A stretch of 64,000 nucleotides of DNA from Avena insularis (GCA_023614405.1 CM042694.1:477001392-477065391); one strand, 5' to 3'. Counted from the first letter of the stretch, positions 12,628-25,028 are shown. Notes: generated by a model not told the origin, from the sequence alone. Translations and numbers: made by a program.

Positions 12628-14050
12628 TGATGAGTGCATTTGCATCATGTTTTATATTATTATTTTGCATTGTAGATGTAGGATCTCAGCATTTTACGGC
12701 ACTCACACGCACATTTTATGTCTGTTTTTGCTAGGATCAGGACAAATGAAGGATCCAATGGACACAATTCTTGGATCAGTTGTACTAGGGAGAAAAGGAG
12801 TCAAAAACAACGTAAATCGCTTATTTGGGAAATATTACTAATACCAGAAGAAAACCTGAAGTGATCAAAGGAGGCAGACGGTTTAACGACCAACTATACA
12901 ATGGGAATAAATTTTCCGACCGTATAGTTGGCGCCGCCACCGCCTCCGCAAATAGTTTCACCCCGTGCAACTAGATCGAGGAGACGACATACAGAACACC
13001 TAGAAATCACCGAAACCTCACCCCCGGAAGGCATCTGGAGGGGGAACTCATCCACCGGGGATCCATCTTCACCCTGCGCAGATCCGGGAGGCTAAGGCAT
13101 CGATCTTCATCATCCACCGTTACATCACCACCATCTCCATCCATCCCATCTACATCTTGTCTAGATCTTGTTGTAATTTCCGTACTCGTTGTGGATTTAT
13201 ACAAGTACTATTCATCTATGATAGATTCCATTGTTATTGCCATGATGTTGATTGCCTCCATGTATGATTAGATCATTAGTTCTTGGGGAGATGGAGAAAC
13301 CCTAGTATGAGATTGAAATAAGATAAACTTTATTATGATATTCATCGTTGTGACCATGTGTTAGATTGTCTTCATCTTGATGTTGAGAGTAGTCGACCTC
13401 TCAATATTTGCCTCTCATGGGGACTTGATGGAGGGAACTACTTGTTTATAGACGGAGGTGTGTTAGCACTTACAGTGACTATAAAGTTGTTGGCACTTCT
13501 TACGTACCAACTTGGGAAACCGAAGAAACTCACGGAACACTATCCATGCCATGGTATACGTCCTACGGGATTACGTCCCTTAATAGCACAGTAATTCGAT
13601 TGATGTGGATTGCTGACTGCTATGGTTATGAGGATGATGTGAGCAGCAATTGCTGCCTATTTGTCCAAATACGGAGTTCCTCCCACATATACATAGTTGA
13701 GAATGTTCATGATAATAATCTTTACCTTAGCTGCTTATAATGCTAGTGGTGTATCCGCTACTCCCTGAGAACGCTTTTTCCCTATTGCAGTTCCAATCTC
13801 TCTTACATATGCTATACTTACTTTCTGTGTTCAGTTGTTTTACTTTACTTATTGTTGCTCTCATACCAAAAACCCCAAAACACCTTTTTACGTAATACTC
13901 GCATTTTATCTTGTCACTTAGAACTTTATTTAGCATTTCTATTGTAATATTTATTTCAAGAGTTATTAAACTTCAGTCTCCTGCTCCCTATGGGATCGAT
14001 ATCTTTATTTTGAAACTAGCTACAAACGATCTGTTCACTTGCAGTCATCA
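12628..14050 (+). mobile_element. 3' LTR of the Athila-type element
   Basis: It begins TGATGAG right after the polypurine tract and ends GTCATCA, giving 6-bp inverted ends TGATGA/TCATCA. At 14051 the sequence changes to an integrase frame of another element, so this is the insertion edge. The LTR holds one copy of the hairpin repeat found in the element's spacer. The matching 5' LTR is not in the window, so no target duplication can be confirmed. The ORFs at 13.0-13.9 kb are chance frames. Confidence 0.82.
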
Positions 14051-14726
14051 AGGAGTACTGTCATGAAAAAGGCATCCGCCTTGACCTAGCATTTGTGGCA
14101 CACCCACAGTCAAATGGGCAAGTTGAAAGGGCCAATGGACTAATTCTGCACGAAATCAAGCCACGCTTAGAAGCACCGCTATAAAGAGTAGCTGGAGCCT
14201 CGGCGGAGGAATTACCATCTATCTTGTGGAGTTTAAGAACAACACCCAACAGATCCACTAGCTTGACTCCTTTCTTCATGGTTTATGGAGCAGAAGTCCT
14301 CCTACCATCCGACATCCTCCATGATGCACCAAGAGTCGCTGCTTACGGGGAAGATGACACTGAAAAATCCAGACGCCTATCTGTGGACCTACTCGAGGAG
14401 GAGTACGTGATGGCATGCTAGAGATCCATCGTCTACCAGCAGAACCTACGTGGCTACCATAGCCGTCGTGTTAAGCATCGCTCGTTTAAGGAAGGGGGTT
14501 TGGTGCTTAGACTCAAGCAGGAGAAATCACACAAACTATCCCACCTTGGGAAGGACCGTTCGTCATAAGAAAAGCATTGCTCAATGGTTCCTATTACCTC
14601 ATCGATATTCGCAAGTTGAAAGATAGGCCAAAAAATCGCAAACGGAAGCAACGTGACTCCGATGATGATTACCTAGAGATAGATCGGCCATGGAACATAG
14701 CACAACTACGTCCCTTTTACACTTAG
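14051..14726 (+). pseudogene. Tat/RIRE2-type gypsy integrase C-terminal part
   Basis: From the first base after the Athila LTR the frame reads as the end of an rve integrase core. AHPQSNGQVERANGL carries the catalytic E of the DDE triad (within VERANG). SLRTTPNRSTSLTPFFMVYG and AEVLLPSDI follow. The C-terminal part has YQQNLRGYHSRRVKHRSF and, after a frame change, EGPFVIRKALLNGSYYL and RPWNIAQLRPFYT before TAG 14724-14726. In-frame stops at 14182-14184 (TAA) and 14419-14421 (TAG), plus a frameshift near 14550, make it non-functional. The upstream pol is not in the window because the Athila-type element is inserted here. It belongs with the antisense ORF and 3' LTR downstream. Confidence 0.85.
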
Positions 14727-15235
14727 CACATTTATATTATGTAATAAGTTTTTATATGATCAATGAAATAAAGCATTTGGTTTACTCATATTCTCTTAGT
14801 CTTTTTCCTCCTTTAGTTGTTCATTTTTGGATCATATAAACCCTTTATGCGCAAGTTTGCATTTGCACTTGTGAAAATCCTGCCTATGAGCGTTAGCTTA
14901 AGTTTTCTGGTCTACATGTTTTCTGAAGTTTTTATGTGGATTTCAGAGTAGTGACTTCTCGGCACTTAAAGCCGGCAATTTTTCTCTTAGGTTTTTGATG
15001 GTGCTATGAAGCATCATCACCTAGGAGTATAGTTCTATGCTACGAGTCTTCCGTCTCACGAAAGGTCAAGCATACAAATAGAATAATGGATAATCCAGCA
15101 CTTGCTTAAAAAATATATACATGCTGGAAACAGATAAGTAGCAGGAAACTTGAGTACAAGTTTTTCCGCCTTACAAAACACATAAGTTTTTCTGCATACA
15201 TATCACAGAGGTATATTTAATACAAATATTGTTTT
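14727..15235 (+). other. Spacer between integrase end and the antisense ORF of the Tat-type element
   Basis: AT-rich non-coding sequence with no supported gene. The convergent ends of the plus-strand pol and minus-strand ORF face each other across it. Confidence 0.6.
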
Positions 15236-17640
15236 TCATGGCTCTGCTGCAGCGGAATTCGTGGTGGCATCATCGGCAATAGGAGATCCAGGCCGGGATA
15301 GCTCATCAAACTCGGAAGGAGATGCGCTAGACTCAGGAGAAGCCATGTCTTCATCAAGAATCTCGGTTGGCACGAAGACGTCCGCCTTGACCATTCTGGA
15401 AATCCTGGTGTCGAAGCCGGCGACAGAATTCCAAATAGCATCGCTATTAATTTCTTTCCCTTCCTCGTCCAACTTGGGCATGCCGGAGGTCACCAGATCG
15501 ATGTCGGTGTTGTCGTAGTGTGCCTTGACCAAGGACAGGGTCATCCTTGCACCATCCTGGACGCAAGAGGCTTTCAAGTCCTTGACTTTCTCGGGGGCTC
15601 GGCGCAGGATTTCCCAGTACTTGGCTGCTGAGTCTACTGCCTTGATGTTTATTCCTAGAGGTTGGGCTATCTCCTTGGCCTGGGCAATGGCGGTGTTGAA
15701 GAAGTTGCCGGCAAGAATCATGCACTCCTTGGGATCCGGAGCACCTTCACCCAAGTTGGCCAAGCCAATGGGAGCTATGGTTTGCATAAGATACAAGGAT
15801 CATGAGTATAAACACATCAAACATTTATCCAAAGTACAGAATTGACCAAGGCAGGGGAAAGTTACCGAAGGTGCTCGTCTCAGCTTGCTTGCATGTCTCC
15901 GCCAAGACGGCCTACTCATTCTGAACTGTCTTGTACACCTCAAGGTTCCTCTCATTCTTCTTTTGGCAGCATGGTTCTGTTCCATGAGTTGTGTGATTTT
16001 GTTCTTCTGTTGCTGCATCTTGGCGTCAACGGACTCTTGCAACACCTTCATCGCCTCCGCATGGCTCTTGACAGCATCAGCCAGGTATTTCTTCAATATT
16101 TTATTCTCATCGTCAAGCTCTTGAATATGCTTGGATTGCTCGATGATGCTCTTGGCTTTGGCAATGGCCTCTGTAAGACGGAAAATGGAAAGCACTATGA
16201 GAAGGTGGCAGGAATAAATCCATGAGGAAAAATAAGGAGATGTTAAAAGAAACAGACTCTGGCTATTTTTGATATGTTGCTTCAGGAAGGCTGTTTTACC
16301 CTGTTCAAGGTCCAGTTCCTTCTGCAAAATAGCAAACCTCTCATTGGTGGTAATCCTCCGTCTATTCTCATTCTAAAACAAGTAAACATGCTTAGTTTGT
16401 CTAGAGCATCTAGTCGGAACTATCTAGTTTCAACTACACGCTCGGGGGCTATAGTATGAGATTTTAATCAACAAAGTATGCTACTCTTAGAGCATCTAGC
16501 CGGAACTTTTTCTAGTTTCACCTAGACGCTCAGGGGCTACACTATTAGTTTCTACTCTTAGTTCTCTAGAGAACTCAGGGTCTACAGAGGGATATGTTAT
16601 ACAAAGTAAAAGAAGTAAAGTTTAAAGACTTACAATGGCAATAAGTTTGAGATTGTTGGCCAGATTGGCATATGTAGTATGGAAGACGCCGACATTGTTA
16701 TACACGGCATCTGCCTGTGCAATGAGGTCATCTAGACACAATGTTGGAGGAGTCACGACCAGAGGAGATGTTGAAGCCGGAGGCATGGATGATGCCCTAG
16801 CCGCCTGCTGTGTTTTCATAGCAGTTAATGGCTCAGAGGCTCCCGCCTTGTCTGTTGCCACAACTGCCTCCGCCTCCTCTCCTTCCATTACTTGTTTCCC
16901 TTTCTCGGTGGGATCCTTAGCTGGAGCTTTAGCCAATTTGGAGGAGGTACTCTCCTGTGTTGCCTGACCGTTGGGACCGGCGTCCACCTAGACAGAGCCT
17001 GAGATATAAAAGATTGGATTGACATCTATCTCCATGGCGGAGATCTCAGGGATGACAGGGGATGAAGGCCCATCGGGACCAGCAGAAGGCTTGGCGGCAG
17101 GAGTAGGGGGAGCAGTGGTGGGAGAAGGCTTGGCGGCCACATCCCTGGTTAACATATCACGAATACTTTTTGACCCTCCAGCATCTCTGGAGGATCGCTT
17201 CAGGTTAACACCCGCTTTCCTCTTGAAACATACAAAGTATAAGTACAGGAGTTGAATAAGGTGCGAGCTAAAAATACAAGCCAGAAAATGAATACACTTA
17301 CTCCACGGCAGGAGCCTTGGTAAGGGGAATGCTAGTGGGTCTCTTCTTCTCCGCCTCTAAGGAGGCGGTGGATCATCTGGAGACTCCACTCTCTGATTTC
17401 TTCTTCTTCTTGGCCTCGGCAGAAGCGTCAGATGTGGAGCTCTTCCGCTTTCGTGCTGTCGGAGCTGGTTGATCCTTGGGGGTGTCATCGTCGGACACCA
17501 CCTGGATATCCTTCAGCTTAGGATAATAGACCTGGGAGGCCATCTGATCCGCCGCAAAGGTCGCCAGCTGGGAAACAAAGGAGTGTTAGAGTGACAACTT
17601 CAAGTTGGAAAAACCTTAGAGTATATAACGAGCAACAAAG
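15236..17640 (-). pseudogene. Antisense ORF of the Tat-type element, coiled-coil C-terminal part
   Basis: On the minus strand several open segments follow each other. One at 17281-17570 has a lysine-rich, NLS-like run (EAKKKKKSE). The segment 16622-16987 is an Ala/Pro/Ser-rich linker. The segment 15842-16225 is a long coiled coil (KHIQELDDENKILKKYL, then AEAMKVLQES). The segment 15236-15796 is a C-terminal globular piece (LGEGAPDPKECMILAGNFF, then KVDLK-like charged helices) with an acidic tail. Gaps between segments have splice-like borders but exon limits were not resolved. Plant Tat elements (RIRE2, Grande, Cinful) are known to carry such an antisense gene between pol and the 3' LTR; its function is unknown. 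Frameshifts and stops suggest decay. Confidence 0.65.
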
Positions 17641-17660
17641 GAAACAAAAGCTACCTATGG

Positions 17661-18712
17661 TCATTTGTCGCAATCGAACATGTCATAGGTGATCTTGAAG
17701 CCATGCTTCTTGTCCTTCACCTTGATGATGTCCTTAAGCCATAGTTTGACAGAGTCCATGGAGAAGTTATCCCGTGAAATTCGCATGGGATCCCTTCGTC
17801 CTGGGAGTACTTGCACATCAACTTGGCACGATGCTACAGAGGCTGGATCCGCCTTACAAACCAGCACATGGCTAGGTCCAAGCCCGTCAGACCTCCATCC
17901 ACGAGCCATTCAATCTGCCTTACGGAATGGTTGGCCTCATCGTCAGACGCAAGGGAGGCTGGGGTCATCCAGGCAGGCACTTCGGCGGTGGCTCCATCGA
18001 CAAAGTCAGGATACGTCTCAAGACGGTCAGGCAGGGGAATATCTGGGCCGTAGAAATATGTGCGCTGCCAGTTCTTGCATGATTCATGCCCTACGATGTC
18101 GGGGAAGCGCCGGCTAGGCTGGATCTTAAAGCTAATGGTTCCACAAGTCCGCAATTCATCCTTGGACTCTACAGACTCTCTTTTGATGGTAAAGAAGTAT
18201 ACAAACAGATCTAATCTAGGTTTGATTCCTAGATATCCTTCGCACAAAGCTATAAAGTTGCTAAGGACGAGGATACTATTAGGGGAGAGGTTGTGGGGAA
18301 GTACCTGGAAGTGCCGGAGGACGTCTAGGAAGAAGTTGGAAACTGGCAGGCTTATGCCTCGTACCAGCTGAGCTTTGAGGTACACCTTCTCTCCGGCTTG
18401 GGGAGAAGGAGTCACCTCGCCGGCCAGCGCCGGCCGCCAGACCAAACCCTCCGCCCTGGGGAGATACCCCTCGGTGAAGAGTTCTTGCAAATACTTGGTG
18501 GAGATGTTGGAGCCCCTCCACACTCCCTTGTGGGACTCATTGTCCTCTTCAGCGGCTTCTGGCGCCGCCCGTTCTTGGTCGACGCTGGCGGATTCCACCA
18601 CGACGATGACTAGGACGATGACCCCCTCCGGTGGGACCATAACTCCCTAAGATGGCTCTGTTGTAGCCTTGGGGGTCGCTACCGTCAAAGGGGCAAAGTT
18701 GCTGGAGACCAT
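17661..18712 (-). pseudogene. Antisense ORF of the Tat-type element, 'putative gypsy type transposon' domain (PF04195-like)
   Basis: On the minus strand the likely start is ATG 18712-18710 (MVSSNFAPLTVATPK). An in-frame TAG at 18649-18647 cuts it, and the frame resumes to 17834. The body has the family pattern: YLQELFTEGYLPRAEGLVWR, RPALAGEVTPSPQAGEKVY, RGISLPVSNFFLDVLRHF, LSPNSILVLSNFIALCEGYL and GIKPRLDLFVYFFTIK. After a frame change near 17820 the domain seems to continue (MRISRDNFSMDSVKLWLKDI). Conservation of this domain in grass Tat elements is established; its biochemical role is not. It is transcribed against the element's own pol. The nonsense codon and frameshift make this copy inactive. 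Confidence 0.78.
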
Positions 18713-18847
18713 TGAGGTGCTGGGAGTGAGTGGAGAAAGGGGAAGCTCTGGCTAGGGTTTTCTGAGGAGGAGCTCGAATAGGCGTGCGGCTAGAGGAAGA
18801 AGAAGACGCAGGAGCGAATACGGGTAAAATAAAACCTAGCCGCAGTG

Positions 18848-18857
18848 AAAATATATA
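18848..18857 (-). promoter_or_regulatory. TATA box for the antisense ORF
   Basis: Minus-strand TCTATATATTTT lies about 140 bp before the ATG at 18712, with a CT-rich leader between, so the antisense ORF has its own promoter-like sequence. Confidence 0.45.
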
Positions 18858-18859
18858 GA

Positions 18860-19293
18860 CCTAGCATCAAGATTCATGCAAAATGATCCAATGGGTGGAG
18901 TGTTGCCAACATGGAGACGAACGTGCGCGGTAATTTTGCCACGTCCTCCATCTTTGCCGCTTTACCATTTCGGATTTCGCGCGCATAAAAACAGCTAATG
19001 ATTAATTCCCTACCTTCTATGAGTTTTGAGGTAGCATAGGTTGTACCCTACGTCATCCTCCTAATAGTTGCAGTAGAGAGTCACGTCTGAAGATTCCATC
19101 GAAGGCAGAGATTGTCCAGCTCTAGAAATGAAGACTGAAGGAATCTCCGACTACATTGCAAAGTCGGAGAGGATTGCAGGGTTCTTTGGGACACCTTTAA
19201 GATATTGCTTGACGGATTGCCAGTATCACATAGACGGAACATTCAAGATTATAAGCAAGACGGCGCAAGATCTCGAAGTCCTCCGGGGCCTAC
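18860..19293 (+). other. 3' internal tail of the Tat-type element with polypurine tract
   Basis: Non-coding sequence upstream of the 3' LTR. It ends CCTCCGGGGCCTAC directly before the LTR head at 19294, a slightly worn version of the CTCGGGGGCTAC tract typical of this lineage. Confidence 0.55.
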
Positions 19294-19838
19294 TGTTGGG
19301 GATATGCTAAATGGGTATCACCATAGCACGTCCTTATTCCGGATAATCCGGGTGGCCCAGAGTTGGTAGCAAGGCCTATGGCCTGCTGGGCGACCCAGTT
19401 AGATGGATCTAGAAGGGAGGCCCATGCTGGATAAAGGAAGGCTACGTAGGAGTTACCGACATACTCAGAGCCTTGGAGTGCAAGACACGAAAGACTAGTT
19501 CGTATTAGTGTAGGACTCTTTACCTTGTCCGGCAAGGTCTTTTCCCTATAACCTTAGGTTCTGGTGCCTTTATAAACCAGACATGTGGGAGCCTTTAGGG
19601 CATAACCTAGATTGGTACGTACAACGTATAACACCTCACATAGCGAACCTATCTCTGTAACTCGGCGTATTGCCATTATAGTGATTTATAGCAGGAGTAG
19701 AGTTCCGCCACTGTTGTGGGACTTGAACCTAGGTAAGCTGTGTTACCTCGTACCCACCAACTCTCCGCCTTACCCCACGTCTCTAAACACGCACTGTGAG
19801 GACCCCTCCATAGTGTACTCATTGGCAATACCAAGACA
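19294..19838 (+). mobile_element. 3' LTR of the Tat/RIRE2-type element
   Basis: It starts TGTTGGGGATATGCTAAATG and ends ACCAAGACA, about 545 bp, the short LTR size usual for this lineage. Position, polypurine tract and direction agree with the integrase fragment at 14051. The element is therefore plus-strand and lacks its 5' half in this window. Confidence 0.75.
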
Positions 19839-19849
19839 AATTCCCTCAG

Positions 19850-19921
19850 ATTAAATGCTGCAACCTACAGCCAGCTGAAGTTGAGCATGTGGGAGTTATC
19901 AGCCTTCCCAAAGATGGTTAG
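19850..19921 (+). CDS. Candidate terminal exon of an unknown host gene
   Basis: Right after the Tat LTR a pyrimidine-rich TTCCCTCAG could act as a splice acceptor. The next 24 codons read ...LQPAEVEHVGVISLPKDG and then TAG 19919-19921, with non-coding 3'UTR-like sequence after it. Composition looks protein-coding, but an alternative frame (...KLSMWELSAFPKMV) is also open here. The upstream part of any such gene is not in the window, which would mean the Tat-type element landed in an intron. Not recognised; low confidence. Confidence 0.22.
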   Translation: MKCCNLQPAEVEHVGVISLPKDG

Positions 19922-21475
19922 AACAGTGTGCGATAGGCGGCAATTTGATTTAGGCCTAGTTTAGGTGTGGTAGGCTCGTTGTTCCATCCCTAGACTGGGT
20001 TTTGGATCTTTCTGGTGTATCGTTGTGTCATCTTTTTTTGCATCGTGGTTCAACAGTTGACTGTTAGTACACTGGTTTTAGTGGCCATCTTGAATCAGTT
20101 TATATGAGCTCTGCCATGCTTTTGTAATTAGTATTGTCTTCCACAGTATAATCCATGTAGCGGTGCTTATTTTGTAGCATTATTTCTATACTATAGTTAT
20201 CAGTACTGTTACTTTCTTGTATATACGCACCTCGTGCAGCTCTGTGTTTTGAGAGGAATATTCTTTCTTTCCTCTTAGCGAACAGGCAAAAGTAGGTCAC
20301 TGTGTCTTATAGGGCCACGAAACATGTCTTAACTAGGCCATAATTGATTTAGGCTCGGTGTGCCAAAGCAGGCCGAGACGCCCTAGGATGATAGCCGCAA
20401 ATGTTTATGCAGATTTTCTAAATAGTTTATGTAGACCCTTCCATAAAAGAAAATTTGTTTACGCGGACCCCATATTGTCACTGATACATGGCATACATTT
20501 GGCTCTACCGTGAAATTAATTGTTCAATACATTATGTATCCTTTCTCATTCTTCTGTATGTGAAATGAACAAGTCAAGCTCTGATGTGACATGAACAAGT
20601 CAAGCTCTGATATGATGACATTGTACTATCATGTGCTAGTGTACAAACTGGTTGTATTATTGTGTTCAAAACTATGAACTAAATGTGTGAATTCTGATCC
20701 TTGTTTGCATGATGACAATGCCACATGTTGGCACTAATTGCGGCATGTATTAATTTGATTGTACGGAAGCATACAACTTCGAGCGATCGGTATAAGCTAG
20801 TGCTTACCCGAGCTGTCTGAAGCTGGGCAAGTCAAGGCCACCGTGTCTCTATCGCCTACAGTTTATATGGCATGATTACAAGGTTTTGAGTACATCAAAT
20901 CGATTGGGCACTTAAGCAGATTCAAAGCTGCCTAAACCATCTGTAAATATATCCTTTCCTAAAAATATGATTGCTTGTTATATGACTTAATATGACATGA
21001 TTTTATGTCAATCAGTCAAACTCCCTTTAGTACTTTCAATGTTCGAACCCTGCGTTGCCCAAGTTCCTTGCTATGTAAAACTCTTAATAAGGTGCAATAT
21101 CAGTCACTTTTCTCCCTTTCCAATTTCATTATTTTGGATCCAGCGTAGGTATAGCTAGGTCAGGTGGACCATCGACCTTCAATACAATGTATTTTTACTA
21201 CTTAGCCTATGAAAACGAATATTTCAACCTCACTTCGGACAAAAAACTTCCCATAATCTTGTTTAAAAAAATCTTCCCTTACTTAGCATTTTGTGGTGAG
21301 TAGAGCCACCAAACCTTAGTATATATTTTTTAGGGACCAACTATTTTTTTTAGCAAGGGGTACCAAAAACATTGAATTTTCACTAAGTACCTAACGAAAA
21401 GATAGCACAATCGAACCAACACTGGCCCAAAACCTTGCAAATTTAGCCTGCCGGGTCAGGTGCACTACTGACCCC
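19922..21475. other. Low-copy-looking spacer without recognised gene
   Basis: AT-rich DNA with no supported ORF. It contains a short tandem duplication (ACATGAACAAGTCAAGCTCT and a near copy, about 20564-20612). At its right end is one unit of a ~121-bp repeat (21369-21475), whose second unit lies beyond the nested insertions at 30295. Confidence 0.5.
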
Positions 21476-21506
21476 TAATGGCCCAAAATATATCGAGCTC
21501 GTTGGG

Positions 21507-22997
21507 TGATACGTCCATTTTGCATCACTATTCTATGTATTAATTTACTATTATTCATTGATATATTTCATATTAACAGGTGATACTTATGTTATTTCAC
21601 CTATTTTTGCATGGTTGATGACTTTTGGAGCATGGACCGGTGCAGTCAGGATTCTGATGGAAAAGGTGCTGTTTGGAGGCAAAATTCGCGAAGATCAGAA
21701 AATCCGGGAAAATATACGGAAAATTCTATTTTTCCAGAAGACTCAGGATGCCAGAAGATGGAGTGGAGGTGGGCCACAGGAGGCCCACACCACCCCATGG
21801 CGCGGGCAGGCCTAGGCCGCGCCAGGGAGTGGTGTGGCCGCCCTGGCCCACTCCAGCCTCTCCCCTCTGGTGTATATCAACCTCCCGAAACCCTAAGACT
21901 CGGGGAGCGACCACAGAAAGATTCCGCCGCCTCTGCGGGGCGGAAAACACCGAGAGATAAAGATCTCTCCGGCAGACAGATTTCTGCCGGGGGAATTCCT
22001 TCCCAGAGAGGGGAGATCGTTGCCATCAACACCACCATCTAGCTGGACTTCATCGGGATCATCATCATCACCACCATCATAACCATCTCCATATTGCTGT
22101 AACAATTGCATTGAATCTTGCATAGTTCATAGGGGAAACTTTCCCGGTGTTGATTACTCTTTGTAGTTGATGCTATTGAGTGAACCATTGAATTATTGTT
22201 TATTTTCAGATTGTTATACATCATTATTCCATCTCTGATCATGATCCATATGATGTCTTGTGAGTAGTTCGTTTTGTTCTTGAGGACATGGGAGAAGTCT
22301 TGTTGTTAGTAGTGGAGTTGCATTGAGAAAGATTCAATAGATTGTTATTTAAGTTGTGGTGTACTTCTTCTAGTGGTGTCATGTGAACGTCGACTACATG
22401 ACACTTCACCTATACGGGCCTAGGGGAATGCATTGTGTATTTGGCTACTAATCGTAGGGGTTGCCGGAGTGACAGAAACCTGAACCCCCGTTAGGAAACC
22501 ATTGCACAAGGGGCGTAAGGGTCTTAGAGTTTAAAGTTGTGGTTAGGTTTCTACCTTAATTACTTTCTTGTACTTACGGATATTTGCAAGGGGTATAATC
22601 ACAAGTATGTATTAGTCTTGGATGGGGCGGTACATTAGCACAAGTTCACCCACACAACACTTAGCAAGCTAAAGAAGATTAATAGACTATATGAAGCGAA
22701 AGCACTTGACAGTCTTCCCATGTGTCCTCGAGAACTTTTGGTCATCTATAGAAATACAACCGGCTTGTCCTTTGCTGCATAAAGGATTGGGCCACTTGCT
22801 GCATTTATTCCTACTGTCTTTTATTTAATCGTACTTTGTTTACTTGCTTTATCGAAAACCCCTAAAAATCTGTTTGCTAAGTATTTGAAGAGAATTCCTG
22901 ATCCATACCACTAGCCAGCACCTTCTGCTCCTCGTTGGGTTTGACACTCTTACTTATCGAAAATACTGGGATACACCCCTATACTTGTGGGTCATCA
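21507..22997 (+). repeat. 5' LTR (1491 bp)
   Basis: TGATACGTCC...GTCATCA, nearly identical to 27229-28753 and to the solo LTR 10077-11580. It is shorter than the 3' LTR mainly through a shorter CAT/ATC trinucleotide run. Confidence 0.92.
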
Positions 22998-23725
22998 TTG
23001 GGGAATCCCAAGAGGAAGGTATAATGAGCACAACATCAAGTTTTCCCTCAGTTATGAAACCAAGGTTATCGAACCAGTAGGAGCAAGGAAACACCTCCAA
23101 GGTGTTGTTTCCAACTTGGAATCTTGCACAACACAACCACATAACTTTGCCCCCAACTTACAGTGAGGTTGTCAATCTCATCGGTTTTGCTGAAAACAAA
23201 GGATAGTAATAGCTTGTAGAAAGTAATATATTGTGTGGAAGATAGTAATAGCTTGTAGAAAGTAAATAGAAAATGTAAATAGTTGTAGATTGATGGTAAA
23301 AGAAAGGACCGGGGTCCATAGTTCACTAATGGTGATTCTCCTTAAGATAGATGACATGTTGGGTGAACAAATTACAGCGAGGCAATTGACAAACATCAAA
23401 AAAGCATACAAGCATATACTAATCATCTTGACTCCTATGAGATTTGGTTGGGCATTACAACATTATACATAGACTGTAATCCAACTACATCTTTGACTAA
23501 TAATCCACCTTCAGGTTATCATCCGAAACCCCTCCAGTATTAAGTTGCAAGCAACAGATAATTGCATTAAGCATTGCGTGTAAAGTAAACAATACGATTG
23601 TTCTACGAACAAAGTATTGTTGTTTTCTCCCCAATAGCAACAGCACATCTAGTACCTTAGAGATTTCTGTCACTTCCCCAGATTACTAGATGCATGAACC
23701 CACTATCGATCATAAATACTCCCTC
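22998..23725. repeat. Copy of the downstream flank (28754-29464) inside the element
   Basis: From TTGGGGAATCCC to AATACTCCCTC this matches 28754-29464 almost base for base, with scattered substitutions and a 25-bp internal duplication (23202-23226 and 23241-23265). The sequence is part of the foreign solo LTR that the element inserted into, not of the element itself. The right junction has a short direct repeat GATCATAAA (23708-23716 and 23726-23734). Confidence 0.88.
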
Positions 23726-24301
23726 GATCATAAAATGCCTTTCCCAGTTAAGGTAAAGGAACATTCTATGATAGCTAGTATGGTTAATGAAAGTATGAAT
23801 AAGGCTGTTGAACCTGGTAAACAAATGGTTGATGAACCTATAATAACAAGTGTGAAAGACTTTGTCACTAAGTATGACGAAGAGGGACACCCTATCCTTT
23901 GTAAGGATACCTCTAATATTGTTTCACAAAGTAGTGTCATGAGAGCTAGTATTCCTGTGTTTTCTGTTAGAATAAGTGATCATTGCTATGATAGTCCTTG
24001 TGATAGCTATATTGTTAAGTTTATGCATGATACTGAAAGATATTATGAGAGAGGGAAAAGTGTTCTTATGCATCTTAAGAATATCAAGTTTCCTCGTTTT
24101 ATGCTGAAAGTTTTTATGTTGCACTTCTTTTGCCTTTTTATGCAAGTTGCCTCTGGTTTTAACAACTTGTTTGTTTACAAAATCCCCTTGCATAGGAAGT
24201 GGGTTAGACTTAAATGTGTGTGTTTTTGCTTCTTAATGCTCTCTTTCACTTCAATTTATATCCCTATGAGAGCTTCTTCAAAACTATCGTGCCCATCTTA
24301 A
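23726..24301 (+). pseudogene. 3' ORF fragment of the Athila-type element (env position)
   Basis: The open frame runs from the junction to TAA at 24299-24301. Upstream codons back to the ATG at 23690 are foreign, so the apparent start is created by the chimera. The N-terminal part is hydrophilic. A hydrophobic stretch of about 30 residues follows (KVFMLHFFCLFMQVASGFNN) with HRKWVRLKC after it, then a second hydrophobic run. Just downstream is the phrase TATGGGAGACAACCCAATT, typical of this region in grass Athila elements. It may be the end of the element's env-like or extra ORF. No receptor-binding or fusion function can be read from it. Confidence 0.5.
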
Positions 24302-25028
24302 AGGCTATAAAGAAAGAGCTTTATGGGAGACAACCCAATTTGTTTTTGCTTTCAGTTTGTTTTTGTTTCTTTGAGTCTTGGAAGTTATTACTTCGGTAAT
24401 AACCGCTCCTTATCAGTTTTGTTTGGTTTTTGTGTCAAGATCAACCTCTAATGAGAGAGAAGTAGTATTTGGGGAAGTTGCTGTCCCGAAACAGATTTTT
24501 TGTGCTTCACCGTAAAAATTCGTGAGAGACCTATATCTGTCGGATTGAGCTGTAATTTTTTGTGCTTATGCCCCAGGTTGTTATTTAACTTTCCTTAGTT
24601 TTGCACTTTTTGATTTGAGCAACATAAGATTTTCGAAAAAATTAATCTTTACCTGCTCGTCTGTTTTGACAGATTTTGCCACTCTTGCATTTGTTTCTTT
24701 ATTCGATTTCCTTTTTGAATTCTTTTTGGGTTTTCGGAAGGAGTTGCTACAGTAGCCTATGTTTTGATGGTTTTCAGTTGAAGTTAGACTCAAAAGGTTT
24801 TATCACTTCACTTATACTAATGTTGCTAATAAGAATTGTATGAAGTTTTGTGTGAAAGAAATTTCCAGGAAGTGGAGACAATGGTGTAATAAGGAAGAGA
24901 AGGGTTTTATGACTCAAGTATTAAGTATATGAAGATGAAGATATCGATGATATTCAAGTGATGACTCCGGAAGGATCCACTAAATACCAAATTCAGAGAC
25001 CTGCAGAGTCCGTTTCCAACTAGGTGGG
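24302..25028 (+). other. Athila-type internal non-coding region
   Basis: T-rich spacer after the env-position ORF. It has GTTTTTGTTTCTTTGAG-like tracts and remnants of a second frame starting MTPEGSTKYQ at 24961 that soon hits TAG. No intact gene. Confidence 0.5.
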
